Positions 1 to 8,525 of a DNA stretch of 64,000 nt are shown piece after piece. Source of the DNA: Bacteroidota bacterium. Its GTDB lineage: Bacteria > Bacteroidota > Ignavibacteria > Ignavibacteriales > Ignavibacteriaceae. A program made the translations under genes and the position numbers. The notes beneath the pieces were generated by a model that searched no databases, was not told where the DNA came from, and saw only the letters and a list, made by a program, of their open reading frames with translations. Every line of letters begins with the position of its first letter. Position 1 is the first letter of the stretch. The stretch lies in the NCBI GenBank assembly GCA_021777835.1, contig JAJYDC010000013.1:19592-83591 (forward strand), in the 5' to 3' direction.

Positions 1-183
1 AATAATTTGATACCTTATGTAACTGAAGATTCAACAAACACGATCGCAATTCAAGGAGCTTCTACAGTGCAGCAAGTTGCTGCTGCGTTGAACTCCCTAA
101 AAGTGTCTCCGCAAGACATTATATCAATTTTCCAGGCTCTTAAAAAAGCTGGCGCATTAATAGGCGAATTGGACATAATATGA
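1..183 (+). CDS. flgI: Flagellar P-ring protein FlgI, C-terminal end (5' truncated by window)
   Basis: The open frame from base 1 to the TGA at 181-183 gives the last 60 residues of a protein whose gene starts before the window. The tail, with the pattern LNSLKVSPQDIISIFQALKK and then AGALIGELDII, matches the conserved FlgI C-terminus, where a late residue run of the type LKxAGALxAELxII closes the protein. FlgI forms the P-ring around the flagellar rod in the periplasm at the peptidoglycan layer. The stop overlaps the flgJ start as ATGA, indicating translational coupling. The identification rests on this short tail plus the downstream flagellar genes. Confidence 0.85.
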   Translation, partial: NNLIPYVTEDSTNTIAIQGASTVQQVAAALNSLKVSPQDIISIFQALKKAGALIGELDII

Positions 184-1019
184 TAGGTAATTTAGAACTC
201 AAAATAACAGACCCGCAAAAACAAATTGCTAACGCGACAAGCTTAACCGATCGCTATACCGATGCTCAGAAAGCAAAAATTGAGAATGCGGCAAAACAAT
301 TTGAAAGTCTTTTAACTTCTATGATGTTAAAAAGCATGACTAAAACTACCGATGGAATGTTTGGCGATAAGAATTTCGGAGGTGATGATTTTGATACTAT
401 TTTTCAAAATGAAATAGCATCGTTTATCTCTAAGAATAAAAGCATGGGCGTAGCTAATGTTCTTTATAAGAAGATAACAGGCGAAGATATGGACTCCAAG
501 ATTCAAGCTGACGGTGTATCTTCATTAAATAATGGTGTGAATTCAAGTCTTAAAATACATGATAATGCTAGTCCAATAGCCCCAAGTACTAAATCAATGG
601 ATAGACTTAGTAGGTACGATAACATAATTAATTCGGCTTCCACTCAATACGGTGTGGATAAAAACTTAATTAAGTCTGTAATTCTAACAGAATCTGCAGC
701 TAACGAAAAGGCAGTCTCAAGCGCTAAAGCTAAAGGCCTAATGCAGCTAATTGATTCTACGGCTAGTCAAATGGGAGTATCAAATGTGTGGGACCCAAAG
801 CAAAATATATTAGGTGGGACAAAATATTTAGCTCAAATGCTTCAAAAATTTAATGGAAATGTAAACCTCGCGCTTGCATCTTACAATGCTGGGCCGCAAA
901 ATGTTGAAAAATACGGCGGAGTCCCTCCTTTTGAAGAGACACAGAATTATATTAAGAGAGTTATGAGTTACTATAATCATTTAAATGGAGCAGAAAATGG
1001 AAATGATCAATCTATTTGA
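180..1019 (+). CDS. flgJ: FlgJ-like rod-binding protein fused to an SLT lytic transglycosylase
   Basis: A 279-residue protein. Residues about 30-105 are the FlgJ rod-binding domain (pattern AAKQFESLLTSMMLKSM, then an FDTIFQNEIA stretch). Residues about 140-270 are an SLT-type transglycosylase: catalytic Glu171 in ILTESAAN, then AKGLMQL, then ALASYNAGPQNVEKYGG. Family knowledge: the domain cuts peptidoglycan so that the rod can cross it, while the N-terminal part caps the growing rod. Enterobacterial FlgJ instead carries a GH73 glucosaminidase domain, so the fusion partner here is different. No signal peptide is visible, which fits export through the flagellar secretion apparatus. It overlaps flgI by four bases and flgN at its 3' end. 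Confidence 0.88.
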   Translation: MIGNLELKITDPQKQIANATSLTDRYTDAQKAKIENAAKQFESLLTSMMLKSMTKTTDGMFGDKNFGGDDFDTIFQNEIASFISKNKSMGVANVLYKKITGEDMDSKIQADGVSSLNNGVNSSLKIHDNASPIAPSTKSMDRLSRYDNIINSASTQYGVDKNLIKSVILTESAANEKAVSSAKAKGLMQLIDSTASQMGVSNVWDPKQNILGGTKYLAQMLQKFNGNVNLALASYNAGPQNVEKYGGVPPFEETQNYIKRVMSYYNHLNGAENGNDQSI

Positions 1020-1449
1020 CGAACTTAAAAAACAGCAGGAATTGCTTCAAAGGTTCATGGACTTAATTTCTTTGCAACAAAAAGCGATAATAGATGGTGA
1101 TATTAATTCTTTGGAGGAAACGCTTAAGAAAGAAAGCGTTTATTTTCATGAAATTGAAGTGAATCAAAAAATGACTATTGAAACTATAAAAAAACTTGCA
1201 GAGAAATATTCTTTGACTCTAAAATCCAACAGGCTTTCTGATTTCCTTGATGCGCTTGAAGATAAGAAAGAAATCAAACTTGGTAGTTTTAAAAAATTGC
1301 AGTCTTCTCTAAAAAAAATAATAAATAATATTAATTATGTGAATAATCAGAATAAAATGTTAATAAGTCAGGCAAGGAATTTTATTAAAGAGATGATTGG
1401 CGTTTTAGTTAACTCAAATAAAAGTTCAATATTAGACAGGAAAGTTTAG
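997..1449 (+). CDS. flgN: FlgN-family flagellar export chaperone
   Basis: A small, charged, almost wholly helical protein of about 150 residues, rich in Lys, Glu, Leu and Gln with heptad-like spacing, as expected for FlgN, the cytoplasmic chaperone that delivers FlgK and FlgL to the export gate. Position is the main support: it lies between flgJ and flgK. Possible ATG starts are at 985, 997 and 1003; I chose 997 because GGAG at 987-990 lies six bases upstream of it. The 5' end overlaps flgJ and the TAG stop abuts the flgK ATG. Sequence identity in this family is always low, so the name rests on size, helical character and location. Confidence 0.72.
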   Translation: MEMINLFDELKKQQELLQRFMDLISLQQKAIIDGDINSLEETLKKESVYFHEIEVNQKMTIETIKKLAEKYSLTLKSNRLSDFLDALEDKKEIKLGSFKKLQSSLKKIINNINYVNNQNKMLISQARNFIKEMIGVLVNSNKSSILDRKV

Positions 1450-2811
1450 ATGAGCATAAGTAGTGTCTTTGACATATCGCAAAAAAGTTTGGCGGCATAC
1501 CAAGAAGCTCTTGATGTGACATCTAACAACATCTCTAACGCCTCAAACCCAGATTATTCAAGGCAGCAAGTTATTCTTACGCCTTCGCAACCTCAGCAAA
1601 TAGGAAATTATATATTTGGCACTGGAGTCCAGCTTGGAAGCATTCAACGCGCCTCAGATGCTTTGACTAATAGCCAGATAAGAACTAACAACCAAAAATT
1701 TTCAGATAATAATCAACGAAGCACTATCCTTAACCAGGTCCAACAATTATTCTCAGAACCTTCAAGCACTGGACTAGCCAGCCTTAGTACGGCATTTTTC
1801 AATTCATGGCAGCAGCTTTCTGTTACTCCAAATTCCACCGCTTTAAGAAATAACGTAATTCAAGCAGCACAAAATTTAAGCAGCCAGATTCAAAATATTA
1901 ACGATGGATTAAATTCTATAAAATCGGATTTAACTTCCGAAGCCGGTGGGCAGGTAACTCAATTAAATGCCGATATTAAACAAGTTCAAAGCCTTAATGC
2001 GCAAATATTTCAGGCACAAAACGCCGGACAGCAGCCAAATGATTTGCTTGATCAAAGAGATAAGGTGCTAAATGATTTGAGTAATATTGCTAATGTAAAT
2101 ATTAGCTATGATTCCGGTAATTCAGCTCAAGTGTCAATTGGAGGCGTATTTGTAGCAGATAGAGCTACATATACTCAGCTTCAATTATCAAACTCAAACG
2201 GAAAAATTAGCCTTACTACAACTGATGGTTCAGCTACTGCCGCATTAAATGGAGGTACCCTAAATGCGCTAACCGATATGTATAACAATACCATCCCTTC
2301 ATATCAATCATCTCTTGATGGTTATGTGAATAATTTAATGAATAGTGTGAACGCACAACATTCAACCGGATATACTACCAATAACCCTCCGCAAACATTA
2401 GTGAATTTTTTTAACAGCTACCAGAATGGGACTCTAACGGTCAATCCTGCAATAGTACAGGATCCAAATAAGATCGCAGTATCAAGCGATGGAACAGCGG
2501 GTAATGGCAGTATTGCGTTAAATATTGCAAATCTAATTAATCAGAAAAATTCAAATGGCACTTCTTTGCTTGATAATTATACTCAATTAATCTCTAAGAT
2601 TGGAAATGATACTCAAAGCGCTTCAAATTCTGCACAGTCGTATAAACTTGTCCTCAATCAATTGCAAACACAAAAGGCTTCAATATCAGGTGTATCAACA
2701 GACGAAGAAATGTCTAATGTAATTCAATATCAAAAATCATATGACGCATCGGCAAAAATAATGTCGATTGCAAGTCAAATGTTGGATACTTTAATAGCTA
2801 TGGTGGTATAA
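1450..2811 (+). CDS. flgK: Flagellar hook-associated protein 1 (FlgK)
   Basis: A 453-residue axial protein of the hook-filament junction. The N-terminus has the flagellar rod/hook signature (ALDVTSNNISNASNPDYSRQ, residues about 20-40) and the C-terminus ends in the coiled-coil pattern of FlgK (EEMSNVIQYQKSYDASAKIM followed by SQMLDTLI). These terminal helices pack in the D0/D1 core of the filament. The middle is Asn/Ser/Thr-rich and variable, as usual for surface-exposed domains. It has no signal peptide because it leaves through the flagellar export apparatus. It starts immediately after the flgN stop and is followed four bases later by flgL, so the three are likely co-translated. Confidence 0.95.
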   Translation: MSISSVFDISQKSLAAYQEALDVTSNNISNASNPDYSRQQVILTPSQPQQIGNYIFGTGVQLGSIQRASDALTNSQIRTNNQKFSDNNQRSTILNQVQQLFSEPSSTGLASLSTAFFNSWQQLSVTPNSTALRNNVIQAAQNLSSQIQNINDGLNSIKSDLTSEAGGQVTQLNADIKQVQSLNAQIFQAQNAGQQPNDLLDQRDKVLNDLSNIANVNISYDSGNSAQVSIGGVFVADRATYTQLQLSNSNGKISLTTTDGSATAALNGGTLNALTDMYNNTIPSYQSSLDGYVNNLMNSVNAQHSTGYTTNNPPQTLVNFFNSYQNGTLTVNPAIVQDPNKIAVSSDGTAGNGSIALNIANLINQKNSNGTSLLDNYTQLISKIGNDTQSASNSAQSYKLVLNQLQTQKASISGVSTDEEMSNVIQYQKSYDASAKIMSIASQMLDTLIAMVV

Positions 2812-2815
2812 ACTT

Positions 2816-4072
2816 ATGAGAATATCAGACAGCATTTTTAATACTAGTTATCTTAGTAATCTAAATACAATAAAAAGCAACGTTACAACGCTTCAAAATC
2901 AGTTGGCAACAGGTAATAAAATCCAACAACCTTCTGATTCTCCTTCCGGAACAAGTGAATTGCTAAATTGGAATAGTCAACTAGATCAAATGTCTACCTA
3001 TTCAAGCAACATAGATAGCGCAACTTCATTTGTTGCTGATACTACTAACACTATGCAGAGTATTCAAGATGAAATTACAACTGATTTAACACAACTCACT
3101 TCAGTAAATAGCGCAACGGTTAGCGGCACTGATCTTACGAATTATGCTAACAAAATAAATCAATCCATACAAACAATCTTGGATCTGGCTAATTCTCAGT
3201 CTGATGGGAAATATGTATTTGGTGGAACAGACATAAATTCTGCACCCTATAGCCTATCGCCGGGTAATAATTCTGTTGGCGTTAATACTGACGTATCAGG
3301 TTCGCAATTAATTAGAACATCCCAAAACGTTTTGCAGAAAATAAATATGAGTGGTTCTGAAGTATTCGGAACAATTCTATCACAAAACGGAAATATAGAT
3401 CCAACTACTACAGTAGGGTCAACTGTTTCAGATCAATCTAGTGTTTATGATACAGCCGGAACAAAATACACTTTCAAAACGAATTATACCAAGACGGCTG
3501 CAGATACATTTTCTATGACCTACGATATTGTAGACGGTAGTGGGAATACTATTCTGTCTCAACCGCCGGCTTCAAAAACATTTGTTTTTAATTCAACTAA
3601 TGGTACCCTGCAAACGGTAAATGGGCAAGCACCCGCACCGATTCAAATCAATCTTCCTTCAAATAATATTTATTTTACTTTTGATCCCACTGGTGTAACA
3701 GAAAATTCAGGTACCTCATCATTATCAACTTCAGCTAATCAGAACATGGATATATTTAATACTCTCATTGCTGTAAGGAACAATCTGCAGTCAGGTACAA
3801 AACCAACTTCAGCCCAAATCCAGGCTATTACAGATTTTAATAACAGACTTCTAGACAATATTGCTAAAGCAGGTAACAATACTAACCAGCTTAGCAATTC
3901 TAAAACGCTATTAACTAACCAGCAAACCCAATTACAAAGCATGATCGGAAATGTTCAAAGTGTGGATGTCGCTAAAACTGTTACAGATCTTCAGAATCAA
4001 CAAAATGTTCTGCAAGATATTTACCATGTTGCGGCAATGGTCAGTTCAAATTCATTACTAAATTACTTATGA
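2816..4072 (+). CDS. flgL: Flagellar hook-associated protein 3 (FlgL), flagellin family
   Basis: A 418-residue flagellin-family protein. The N-terminal helix (MRISDSIFNTSYLSNLNTIK, then LQNQLATGNKIQQPSDSPSG) carries the typical flagellin/FlgL motif with the SxGxxIxxPSDxP-type turn at about residues 35-45. The C-terminal helix contains VQSVDVAKTVTDLQNQQNVL and ends in AAMVSSNSLLNYL, matching the conserved FlgL end. FlgL sits between FlgK and the filament. Position right after flgK decides FlgL rather than flagellin. The central domain (roughly residues 140-300) is a low-complexity Ser/Thr/Asn region. The stop overlaps the next start as ATGA. Confidence 0.93.
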   Translation: MRISDSIFNTSYLSNLNTIKSNVTTLQNQLATGNKIQQPSDSPSGTSELLNWNSQLDQMSTYSSNIDSATSFVADTTNTMQSIQDEITTDLTQLTSVNSATVSGTDLTNYANKINQSIQTILDLANSQSDGKYVFGGTDINSAPYSLSPGNNSVGVNTDVSGSQLIRTSQNVLQKINMSGSEVFGTILSQNGNIDPTTTVGSTVSDQSSVYDTAGTKYTFKTNYTKTAADTFSMTYDIVDGSGNTILSQPPASKTFVFNSTNGTLQTVNGQAPAPIQINLPSNNIYFTFDPTGVTENSGTSSLSTSANQNMDIFNTLIAVRNNLQSGTKPTSAQIQAITDFNNRLLDNIAKAGNNTNQLSNSKTLLTNQQTQLQSMIGNVQSVDVAKTVTDLQNQQNVLQDIYHVAAMVSSNSLLNYL

Positions 4073-4848
4073 TAAGAAAATTAAGCACTCTAAGTGGTTT
4101 AACTTTAGGAATTCTCTCAATATTTGGGTCTTTCTTTTTAGAGGGAGGTACTTTTGGTGCTTTATTTTTAATTCCTCCCTTAATAATAGTATTTGGTGGA
4201 ACATTTTCTGCAGTAATTATAGGGTTTGGCTTCGATAAGTTCAAAAATATTTTGAACTTAATAAAATTAGCTTATTTCCCGGTCAAATATAATTTAAACA
4301 GACTCATAAATAATTTGGTAGATATTTCGATAATATCAAGAAGAGAAGGACTCCTTTCAATCGAAAAAAGGTTAGATACGATTGATTATGTCTTTCCTAG
4401 GAAGTTATTAAAATACGCCATTGATGGTACAGACCCAGATTCAATGTTAAGCCTTGCCTCCTTGGAAATAAAATCAATGCAGGAACGCCATTATTCAAAT
4501 ATTTTTATATTTACGAAAATGGGCGGCTATGCACCTACAATGGGTATTATAGGAACAGTAATGGGCCTGATAATGACGCTGGCTAATGCAGGTGGAGATC
4601 CAAACTCTTTAATTAAAAATATTGCTTCTGCATTCATTGCAACTTTATGGGGCGTTTTTAGTGCAAATATTTTATGGTTACCAATTGGCGATAAACTAAA
4701 AAAATGTCATATAGAAGAAAAACATATGATGGAGATTTCCCTGGAAGGCATCTTAGCCTTGCAGAGCGGAGAGATACCATCAATAGTAAAAGCAAGATTA
4801 TTAAGCCTGCTCCCGCAAAAAGAGCAATTAGAACTAATGACTCTTTAG
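4069..4848 (+). CDS. motA: Flagellar stator subunit MotA (first copy)
   Basis: A 259-residue integral membrane protein of the MotA/TolQ/ExbB proton-channel superfamily. It shows an N-terminal pair of transmembrane helices (about 8-28 and 31-50), a cytoplasmic domain and a C-terminal pair with the family core GGYAPTMGIIGTVMGLIMTL (about 150-170) and a second helix near residues 180-205. MotA surrounds the MotB dimer and couples ion flow to rotation by contacting FliG. The long SIEKRLDTIDYVFPRKLLKY segment is the cytosolic torque region. It overlaps flgL by four bases and overlaps the following motB for about 145 bases in another frame. A second, dissimilar motA lies at 6892-7746. Confidence 0.9.
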   Translation: MIRKLSTLSGLTLGILSIFGSFFLEGGTFGALFLIPPLIIVFGGTFSAVIIGFGFDKFKNILNLIKLAYFPVKYNLNRLINNLVDISIISRREGLLSIEKRLDTIDYVFPRKLLKYAIDGTDPDSMLSLASLEIKSMQERHYSNIFIFTKMGGYAPTMGIIGTVMGLIMTLANAGGDPNSLIKNIASAFIATLWGVFSANILWLPIGDKLKKCHIEEKHMMEISLEGILALQSGEIPSIVKARLLSLLPQKEQLELMTL

Positions 4849-5519
4849 AATTTGAAGAATCACCGTTTCACGAAAGCGGTGATAAAGATCGTTACTTAAT
4901 TACCTATGCAGACTTAATTACTCTTTTATTAGGGTTGTTCATTATACTTTATGCAATTTCTAATATCGATGCTCATAAATATCAAAAAGTGGTTGCCGCA
5001 GCAGGTGATATTTTCGGAAATAGAGGTAAAATAATAAATTTGAAAAATAATCTTATTAGTAAGCCTTCTGCTCCCGAATTAAGTTTGAAATCTGAGCTGA
5101 CTAGACTTATTGACAAATATCATTATAATAATTCAATAAGACTCGAACAAAATTCAAGAGGAATTACAATTCACATTTTGGACGATATTTTGTTCTCATC
5201 TGGTAGCGCAAATTTGACTAAAGGCTCTTTGATTGTACTTGATAGGTTAGCTCAAATTCTGAAAGAATTGCCAAATGATATTAGAGTAGAAGGGCATACT
5301 GATGATGTACCAATTAACACAATTGAGTTTCCATCAAATTGGCATCTTTCGGTAGCAAGAGCATTAAATACTGCATATTATTTAATTAAAAATGAAAGTT
5401 TGAATCCGGAAAAGATATCTATTGTTGGTTACTCCGAATACAAACCGATTGATTCTAATGCTACTGTTGAAGGCAGAGCTACAAATAGAAGAGTTGATAT
5501 TGTAATAATAAAAAAGTAA
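4704..5519 (+). CDS. motB: Flagellar stator subunit MotB (first copy)
   Basis: Single-helix MotB. The transmembrane segment (about residues 66-86) contains the ion-binding Asp in YADLITLL. The C-terminal OmpA-like peptidoglycan-binding domain is clear: VEGHTDDVPINTIEFPSNWH, then GYSEYKPIDSN and NRRVDIVI. The start is unresolved. ATG 4704 is the only standard start upstream of the helix in this frame, but it lies deep inside motA and gives a 50-residue unlike-MotB leader. A GGAG at about 4768-4771 followed by an in-frame ATC near 4778 would give the usual short leader but needs a non-standard start. Function itself is not in doubt. Confidence 0.88.
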   Translation: MSYRRKTYDGDFPGRHLSLAERRDTINSKSKIIKPAPAKRAIRTNDSLEFEESPFHESGDKDRYLITYADLITLLLGLFIILYAISNIDAHKYQKVVAAAGDIFGNRGKIINLKNNLISKPSAPELSLKSELTRLIDKYHYNNSIRLEQNSRGITIHILDDILFSSGSANLTKGSLIVLDRLAQILKELPNDIRVEGHTDDVPINTIEFPSNWHLSVARALNTAYYLIKNESLNPEKISIVGYSEYKPIDSNATVEGRATNRRVDIVIIKK

Positions 5520-5524
5520 AAATT

Positions 5525-5908
5525 ATGAAAATTAACACTAGACAGTTTGGCGAAATTGACTTTAATCCTGAAATAATGATTAATTTTAATTCTGGAATAT
5601 TTGGATTCGAAAATCTGAAGAATTATTTATTAATTAAAGCTGAAGATGACTTTTTCTATTGGCTGAATTCAGTAGAAGAGCCGGAAATAGCCTTCCCGAT
5701 GATTGGCGTAAGAGTGATTGACGATAAGTATCCTTTGGAAAATGACAATGAAGCGTTTGGAATTGTCACTATGAACCCCGATATCCTTAAGATATCAATT
5801 AATTTGAAAGCCCCTGTTTATATTAATCAAACAAATAAAACCGGGTTTCAAAAAATATTGGATACTGAAAAATATCCGGTAAATTACAATTTATTCAAAG
5901 AAGAATAG
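5525..5908 (+). CDS. fliW: Flagellar assembly factor FliW
   Basis: A 127-residue protein with the FliW family pattern: a strand ending FGEIDFNPEIMINFNSGIFG (the FxxGIxGFE region near residues 20-30), then a central acidic segment and AFGIVTMNPDILKISINLKA near residues 80-100, resembling the conserved T-x-N-L-x-A-P region. FliW is a cytoplasmic protein that binds flagellin and, when free, antagonises CsrA. The next gene is csrA, twelve bases downstream, the same arrangement as in Bacillus and other species where the pair forms a homeostatic switch for flagellar proteins. Slightly shorter than the common length (about 145), but no essential part seems missing. Confidence 0.92.
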   Translation: MKINTRQFGEIDFNPEIMINFNSGIFGFENLKNYLLIKAEDDFFYWLNSVEEPEIAFPMIGVRVIDDKYPLENDNEAFGIVTMNPDILKISINLKAPVYINQTNKTGFQKILDTEKYPVNYNLFKEE

Positions 5909-5920
5909 TGTAGGAAATTT

Positions 5921-6175
5921 ATGCTCATATTAACTAGGAAAATAGATGACGAAATAATGATTGGCTCTGATATTTCAATCAAAGTACTCTCAATTTCTGA
6001 TGGTCAAGTTAAACTTGGTATAGCAGCTCCTAATAATATTGAAATTTTCCGCGGAGAGATTTATCAAAAAATCAAACAGATAACTATTGAAGCATTGCAA
6101 AACAACAGAAATACACCTAAAGATATCTCGAAACTTGGATTAAATAATATTAGAAAACTAAATAATGAAAGTTGA
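5921..6175 (+). CDS. csrA: Carbon storage regulator CsrA
   Basis: An 84-residue RNA-binding translational regulator. The first 60 residues follow the CsrA pattern exactly: MLILTRKIDDEIMIG, the strand IKVLSISDGQVKLGIAAP and FRGEIYQKI with the conserved Arg that contacts GGA-containing RNA hairpins. The C-terminal 20 residues form a longer tail than in E. coli CsrA (61 residues). Neighbour fliW encodes its presumed protein antagonist. Flagellar subunit mRNAs in this operon are plausible targets but no GGA hairpin was verified. Its last eleven bases overlap the start of the next gene, a receiver-Hpt protein. Confidence 0.96.
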   Translation: MLILTRKIDDEIMIGSDISIKVLSISDGQVKLGIAAPNNIEIFRGEIYQKIKQITIEALQNNRNTPKDISKLGLNNIRKLNNES

Positions 6176-6890
6176 ACAAGGAAAAGCAACAATACTTGTT
6201 GTCGATGACTCTGATCTTATTTGTCATACATTAAGGACTTTTTTTAGCGACTTTAATTTCGAAATTATTACAAGTCATGATGGGCTGGATGGTATTCAAA
6301 AAGCAGCTATTAATAAACCGGCTTTAATCTTTCTTGATCTATTAATGCCCAACTTTGACGGAATTAAGATGCTGCAAGTTATTAAAGTCTTGGATAATCT
6401 TAAAGATATTCCGGTGATAGTAATTAGCGGTAACACAAATAGATCAAACGTTGTTACGGCAATTGAGAACGGCGCAGATCGGGTTATCTCTAAGCCGCTG
6501 CATCGTGAAATTATACTTAAAAATGTTACTGAAATCTTTGGCGAAGACTTTTTAGCCAAAATGAAAAAACCCAGTGTATTTTCTACTTCCGAAATTAAAG
6601 ACATAAAAAAGGAACTTGGAAATTATTTCCTTTCCACTTTTCCTCAAAAAAAGGAAAGCATTTTAAAAGCGCTTGATGAAGGCGACCATGATACTTTGAA
6701 ATTTATTATGCATGAAATTAGAGGAATCGGAGGGACAATCGGATATCCGAATCTCAGCTTGCTTGGTAGCGTTATAGAAGATCAACTTGGAGGTAAATAT
6801 TTGAACTGGGAAAAATTAAGGTCTATGTGTGTTCAGGTGTTTACTGCTGTTAAAGAAATTGAACTTTCACTAAAGGAATCTGAAGGGTAA
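6165..6890 (+). CDS. Response regulator with C-terminal Hpt-like domain
   Basis: Residues about 9-125 form a CheY-like receiver: acidic pair in VVDDSD, phospho-acceptor Asp in FLDLLMP (about residue 58), Thr/Ser region VISGNTN and Lys in VISKPL. Residues about 145-240 are helical and contain MHEIRGIGGTIGY, which has the shape of a histidine phosphotransfer (Hpt) motif HxxxG with the His as possible phospho-acceptor. A receiver plus Hpt protein would pass phosphate rather than bind DNA. It sits between csrA and the second stator pair, so a role in motility control is likely but unproven. The Hpt assignment is from motif shape only. Confidence 0.78.
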   Translation: MKVEQGKATILVVDDSDLICHTLRTFFSDFNFEIITSHDGLDGIQKAAINKPALIFLDLLMPNFDGIKMLQVIKVLDNLKDIPVIVISGNTNRSNVVTAIENGADRVISKPLHREIILKNVTEIFGEDFLAKMKKPSVFSTSEIKDIKKELGNYFLSTFPQKKESILKALDEGDHDTLKFIMHEIRGIGGTIGYPNLSLLGSVIEDQLGGKYLNWEKLRSMCVQVFTAVKEIELSLKESEG

Positions 6891-6891
6891 T

Positions 6892-7746
6892 ATGTTTGTT
6901 ATTATAGGCTTTATTGTTGTTGTACTTGCAATTGTTGTCGGCTTCTTTATCGCCGGAGGTAATTTTTTACTTCTTCTTCAATATTCCGAATTAATAACTA
7001 TTGGAGGCGCTGCTATTGGTAGTCTATTAATAGCTTCTCCAATTAGTCTTTTGAAAAAAATATTTGCTGAAATTCCGAAAGTATTTAAGTCAGAAAATTA
7101 TACAAAAAAAGATTATTTAGAATTACTAAAATCTTTTAATGAATTATTCCTCGTTGCTCAAAGAGACGGACTTTTAGCTATTGAAAAACATATTGAAGAT
7201 CCGCGCACTAGCCCTATACTCTCCGTTAATAAGAAGTTTATTGATAATGATATTGCTAGAAATTTCTTTGCCGATACTATGAAGGTTATGCTCTCGGGCG
7301 GGGTACCTCCTCATGAGTTAGAAGAATTAATCGATACCGAAATCGAAACTCTTGAAATTGAATCTAAACCTGTCCCCGCTGCTTTAGCCAGGGTCGGAGA
7401 TTCTTTACCTGGTCTGGGTATTGTTGCTGCAGTATTGGGAATTATTGTCACAATGGCATCTATAGATAAAGGTGCTGAAGTCGTAGGACACCACGTTGCT
7501 GCTGCTTTGGTTGGAACTTTCCTTGGCGTTTTGCTGGCTTATGGATTTGTTAATCCGCTAGCCGCAAATATTGAACATAATATGGAAACTAGATTGCGCC
7601 TGTTCTATACAATTAAATCTTGTATTGTTGCATATGCTAAGGGCAATCCTCCGATTATTGCAATTGAAATTGCTAGACGAACAATTTTCTCCGATGAAAG
7701 ACCTACTTTTTCAGAACTAGAAAATTATGTCAGAGGAAAGAGTTAA
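6892..7746 (+). CDS. motA: Flagellar stator subunit MotA (second copy)
   Basis: A 284-residue MotA of the classical proteobacterial type: transmembrane helices at about 3-20 and 28-50, long cytoplasmic loop, then LARVGDSLPGLGIVAAVLGI (about 165-185) and the fourth helix VGHHVAAALVGTFLGVLLAY (about 200-220). The loop has PVPAALARVGDS before helix three, as in E. coli MotA. It clearly differs from the copy at 4069-4848, which is shorter in the loop and has a different helix-three sequence, so this is not a recent duplication. It begins one base after the receiver-Hpt gene and is followed two bases later by its motB. Confidence 0.95.
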   Translation: MFVIIGFIVVVLAIVVGFFIAGGNFLLLLQYSELITIGGAAIGSLLIASPISLLKKIFAEIPKVFKSENYTKKDYLELLKSFNELFLVAQRDGLLAIEKHIEDPRTSPILSVNKKFIDNDIARNFFADTMKVMLSGGVPPHELEELIDTEIETLEIESKPVPAALARVGDSLPGLGIVAAVLGIIVTMASIDKGAEVVGHHVAAALVGTFLGVLLAYGFVNPLAANIEHNMETRLRLFYTIKSCIVAYAKGNPPIIAIEIARRTIFSDERPTFSELENYVRGKS

Positions 7747-7748
7747 TA

Positions 7749-8525
7749 ATGTCACTAGGAACTGATACACCACCGCGAATAATTAAAAAAATAAAAAAGC
7801 ATTCGGGCGGACACCATGGCGGAGCTTGGAAAGTTGCTTATGCAGATTTCGTTACTGCAATGATGGCTTTGTTTATTGTCTTGTGGGTGTTAAGTCAAGA
7901 CCAAAATGTTAGAAAACTTGTTGCAAATTATTTTAAGAATCCTATTGGCTTTTCTGATAAAGGCCAAAACATCCTTCAAGGAAATACTCCTTCTCTAATT
8001 AAAACTAACCAGATGAGTATGCAGGACGCACGGCAAAAGGAAGTCGAAATACTTAAGAAAATGGGCGATGAAATCATCGGTGATTTATCTAGGGACTCAA
8101 AGTTTAGTAACTTGATGGGGCAAATTAAGATTGAATTTGTTAAAGAAGGCCTTAGGATTGAATTAGTTGAAGCGGCTAAAAATCTGTTTTTCGAAATTGG
8201 TACCGCAAAACTTACTAAAGAAGCTGAGCTTCTTCTCCGAAAAATAGGTGACGAATTAGCGAAACTACCAAATAAAATTATAATTGAAGGCCATACGGAT
8301 GCTCGTCCTTATTCCGGAGGCGCTAATGGCTATACTAATTTTGAGCTGAGCTCGGACCGCGCTAACTCGGCACGGCGCGCTTTAACTTCGGACAAATTAC
8401 CAGATAGCCAAATTTTTGAAGTAAGAGGATATGCCGATAGAGAGTTGCGTGATCCAAAAGATCCGTTTAGTTTTGTAAACCGGAGAATTAGCATTATTAT
8501 TAAATATTTAAAAAATCAAGAATGA
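7749..8525 (+). CDS. motB: Flagellar stator subunit MotB (second copy)
   Basis: A 258-residue MotB. The N-terminus has the typical His/Gly-rich lead GGHHGGAWKVAYADFVTAMM with the channel Asp in YADF, followed by a single transmembrane helix (about residues 35-55). Residues about 140-255 are the OmpA-like peptidoglycan-binding domain (IEGHTDARPYSGG, then FELSSDRANSARRAL, GYADRELRDP and NRRISIII). This pairs with the adjacent motA copy. The N-terminal form is that of proton-type MotB, whereas the first copy lacks the GGAWKVAYADF stretch. The stop overlaps the next gene by four bases (ATGA). Confidence 0.95.
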   Translation: MSLGTDTPPRIIKKIKKHSGGHHGGAWKVAYADFVTAMMALFIVLWVLSQDQNVRKLVANYFKNPIGFSDKGQNILQGNTPSLIKTNQMSMQDARQKEVEILKKMGDEIIGDLSRDSKFSNLMGQIKIEFVKEGLRIELVEAAKNLFFEIGTAKLTKEAELLLRKIGDELAKLPNKIIIEGHTDARPYSGGANGYTNFELSSDRANSARRALTSDKLPDSQIFEVRGYADRELRDPKDPFSFVNRRISIIIKYLKNQE

